Source of the DNA: Bacteroidales bacterium SW299
GTDB taxonomy: Bacteria > Bacteroidota > Bacteroidia > Bacteroidales > Bacteroidaceae
Reading direction: 5' to 3'
Length of the DNA stretch: 64,000 nt
Assembly (NCBI GenBank): GCA_019550975.1
Contig: SDWH01000013.1
Span: 52,366 to 116,365, forward strand
Made by a program: the position numbers and the translations under genes. The notes beneath the pieces are model-generated. The model saw only the letters and a list, made by a program, of their open reading frames with translations, was not told where the DNA came from and did not search any database. Positions 63,821 through 64,000 of this stretch are shown piece after piece. Positions within the stretch are counted from its first letter, which is position 1. Each line of letters opens with the position of its first letter.

Positions 63821-64000
63821 CTTCTGGGTTACAATACAAGCATACCAATAGTTTAAATTCAGAATATCCTCAAATTTGAAAATCCAACGTGTGACCCTAA
63901 GATTAGTTCCCCACCTATAAAGTAACTATCTTTATACTACCTCAAACAGATAATCCCACTAACAAGATTCCCCATTTACAGACCATTCAATATTTCTAAA

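Larger units (their letters stand above)
58901..64000 (+). mobile_element. Left end of an integrative element in tRNA-Pro, continuing off the window
   Basis: Starting just after tRNA-Pro the sequence turns AT-rich and carries a tyrosine recombinase, two unrecognised genes and an SF2-helicase-like gene, all on the plus strand with spaced promoters and terminators. No conjugation or phage structural gene is visible, so the type (mobilisable island, satellite or prophage) is undetermined. The last 282 bp (63719-64000) hold only a hairpin. Confidence 0.75.

Overview
The window looks like a chromosomal segment of a Bacteroidales bacterium, most likely a gut Bacteroidaceae (Bacteroides/Phocaeicola); I cannot name the species. 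The reasons are recurrent TAnnTTTG -7 promoter elements (several with a TTG/TTTG -33 element 19-21 nt upstream), DUF5683, DUF3822, DUF4435 and DUF5690 proteins, M56-TonB proteins, carboxypeptidase-regulatory/outer-membrane barrel proteins, a two-subunit methylmalonyl-CoA mutase and a Bacteroidetes-type integrase. The -7 elements also correct several starts: the longest open frames often begin inside or upstream of the promoter, so the downstream ATG is used here (603, 8103, 10506, 10748, 22927, 26417, 41558).

Layout. 1-485: truncated EamA permease. 603-2429: AAA ATPase + DUF4435/TOPRIM pair resembling the PARIS defence architecture. 2709-3584: secreted Arg/Pro-rich protein. 3706-8103 (minus): translationally coupled operon antiporter-tcdA-lolD-cvfB. 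8278-9288 asd; 9532-10506 secreted phosphoesterase; 10748-14780 mutA-mutB; 14865-17692 small outer-membrane barrel and GH29 fucosidase; 17803-20971 (minus) blaI/M56-TonB and metF; 21446-22927 thioesterase and Smr protein; 23124-26417 (minus) a 2-aminoethylphosphonate module DUF5690-phnX-phnW; 26824-29022 HTH protein and queA; 29019-31565 outer-membrane barrel; two identical tRNA-Gln(CTG); 32188-35518 rsfS-ftsH-cdsA; 35585-37500 (minus) surE-lpxB; 37714-43831 parA-parB-DUF5683-lytic transglycosylase, then relA/spoT; 43908-45236 (minus) M23 peptidase and MerR; 45371-47989 alaS; 48339-50698 lipoprotein and RecD-like helicase; 50848-54310 DUF3822, an AT-rich lipoprotein insert, rsmD, cls; 54528-57416 a second large barrel; 57655-58716 aroB; 58826-58900 tRNA-Pro(GGG).

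Immediately after tRNA-Pro the composition becomes visibly AT-rich and a tyrosine recombinase begins (59027). It is followed by two unrecognised genes and an SF2-helicase-like protein. This is the tRNA-proximal end of an integrative element that runs off the right edge.

The most unusual signal is a family of four dispersed intergenic arrays (9383-9462, 21177-21256, 48095-48174, 54414-54493). Each is exactly 80 bp and contains four imperfect palindromes on an exact 21-bp period (about two helical turns), in the same orientation every time and always downstream of a gene. Other leads are the AAA/DUF4435 pair, the DUF5690 candidate aminoethylphosphonate transporter and the tRNA-Pro island. All functional calls come from reading motifs; no database search was run.
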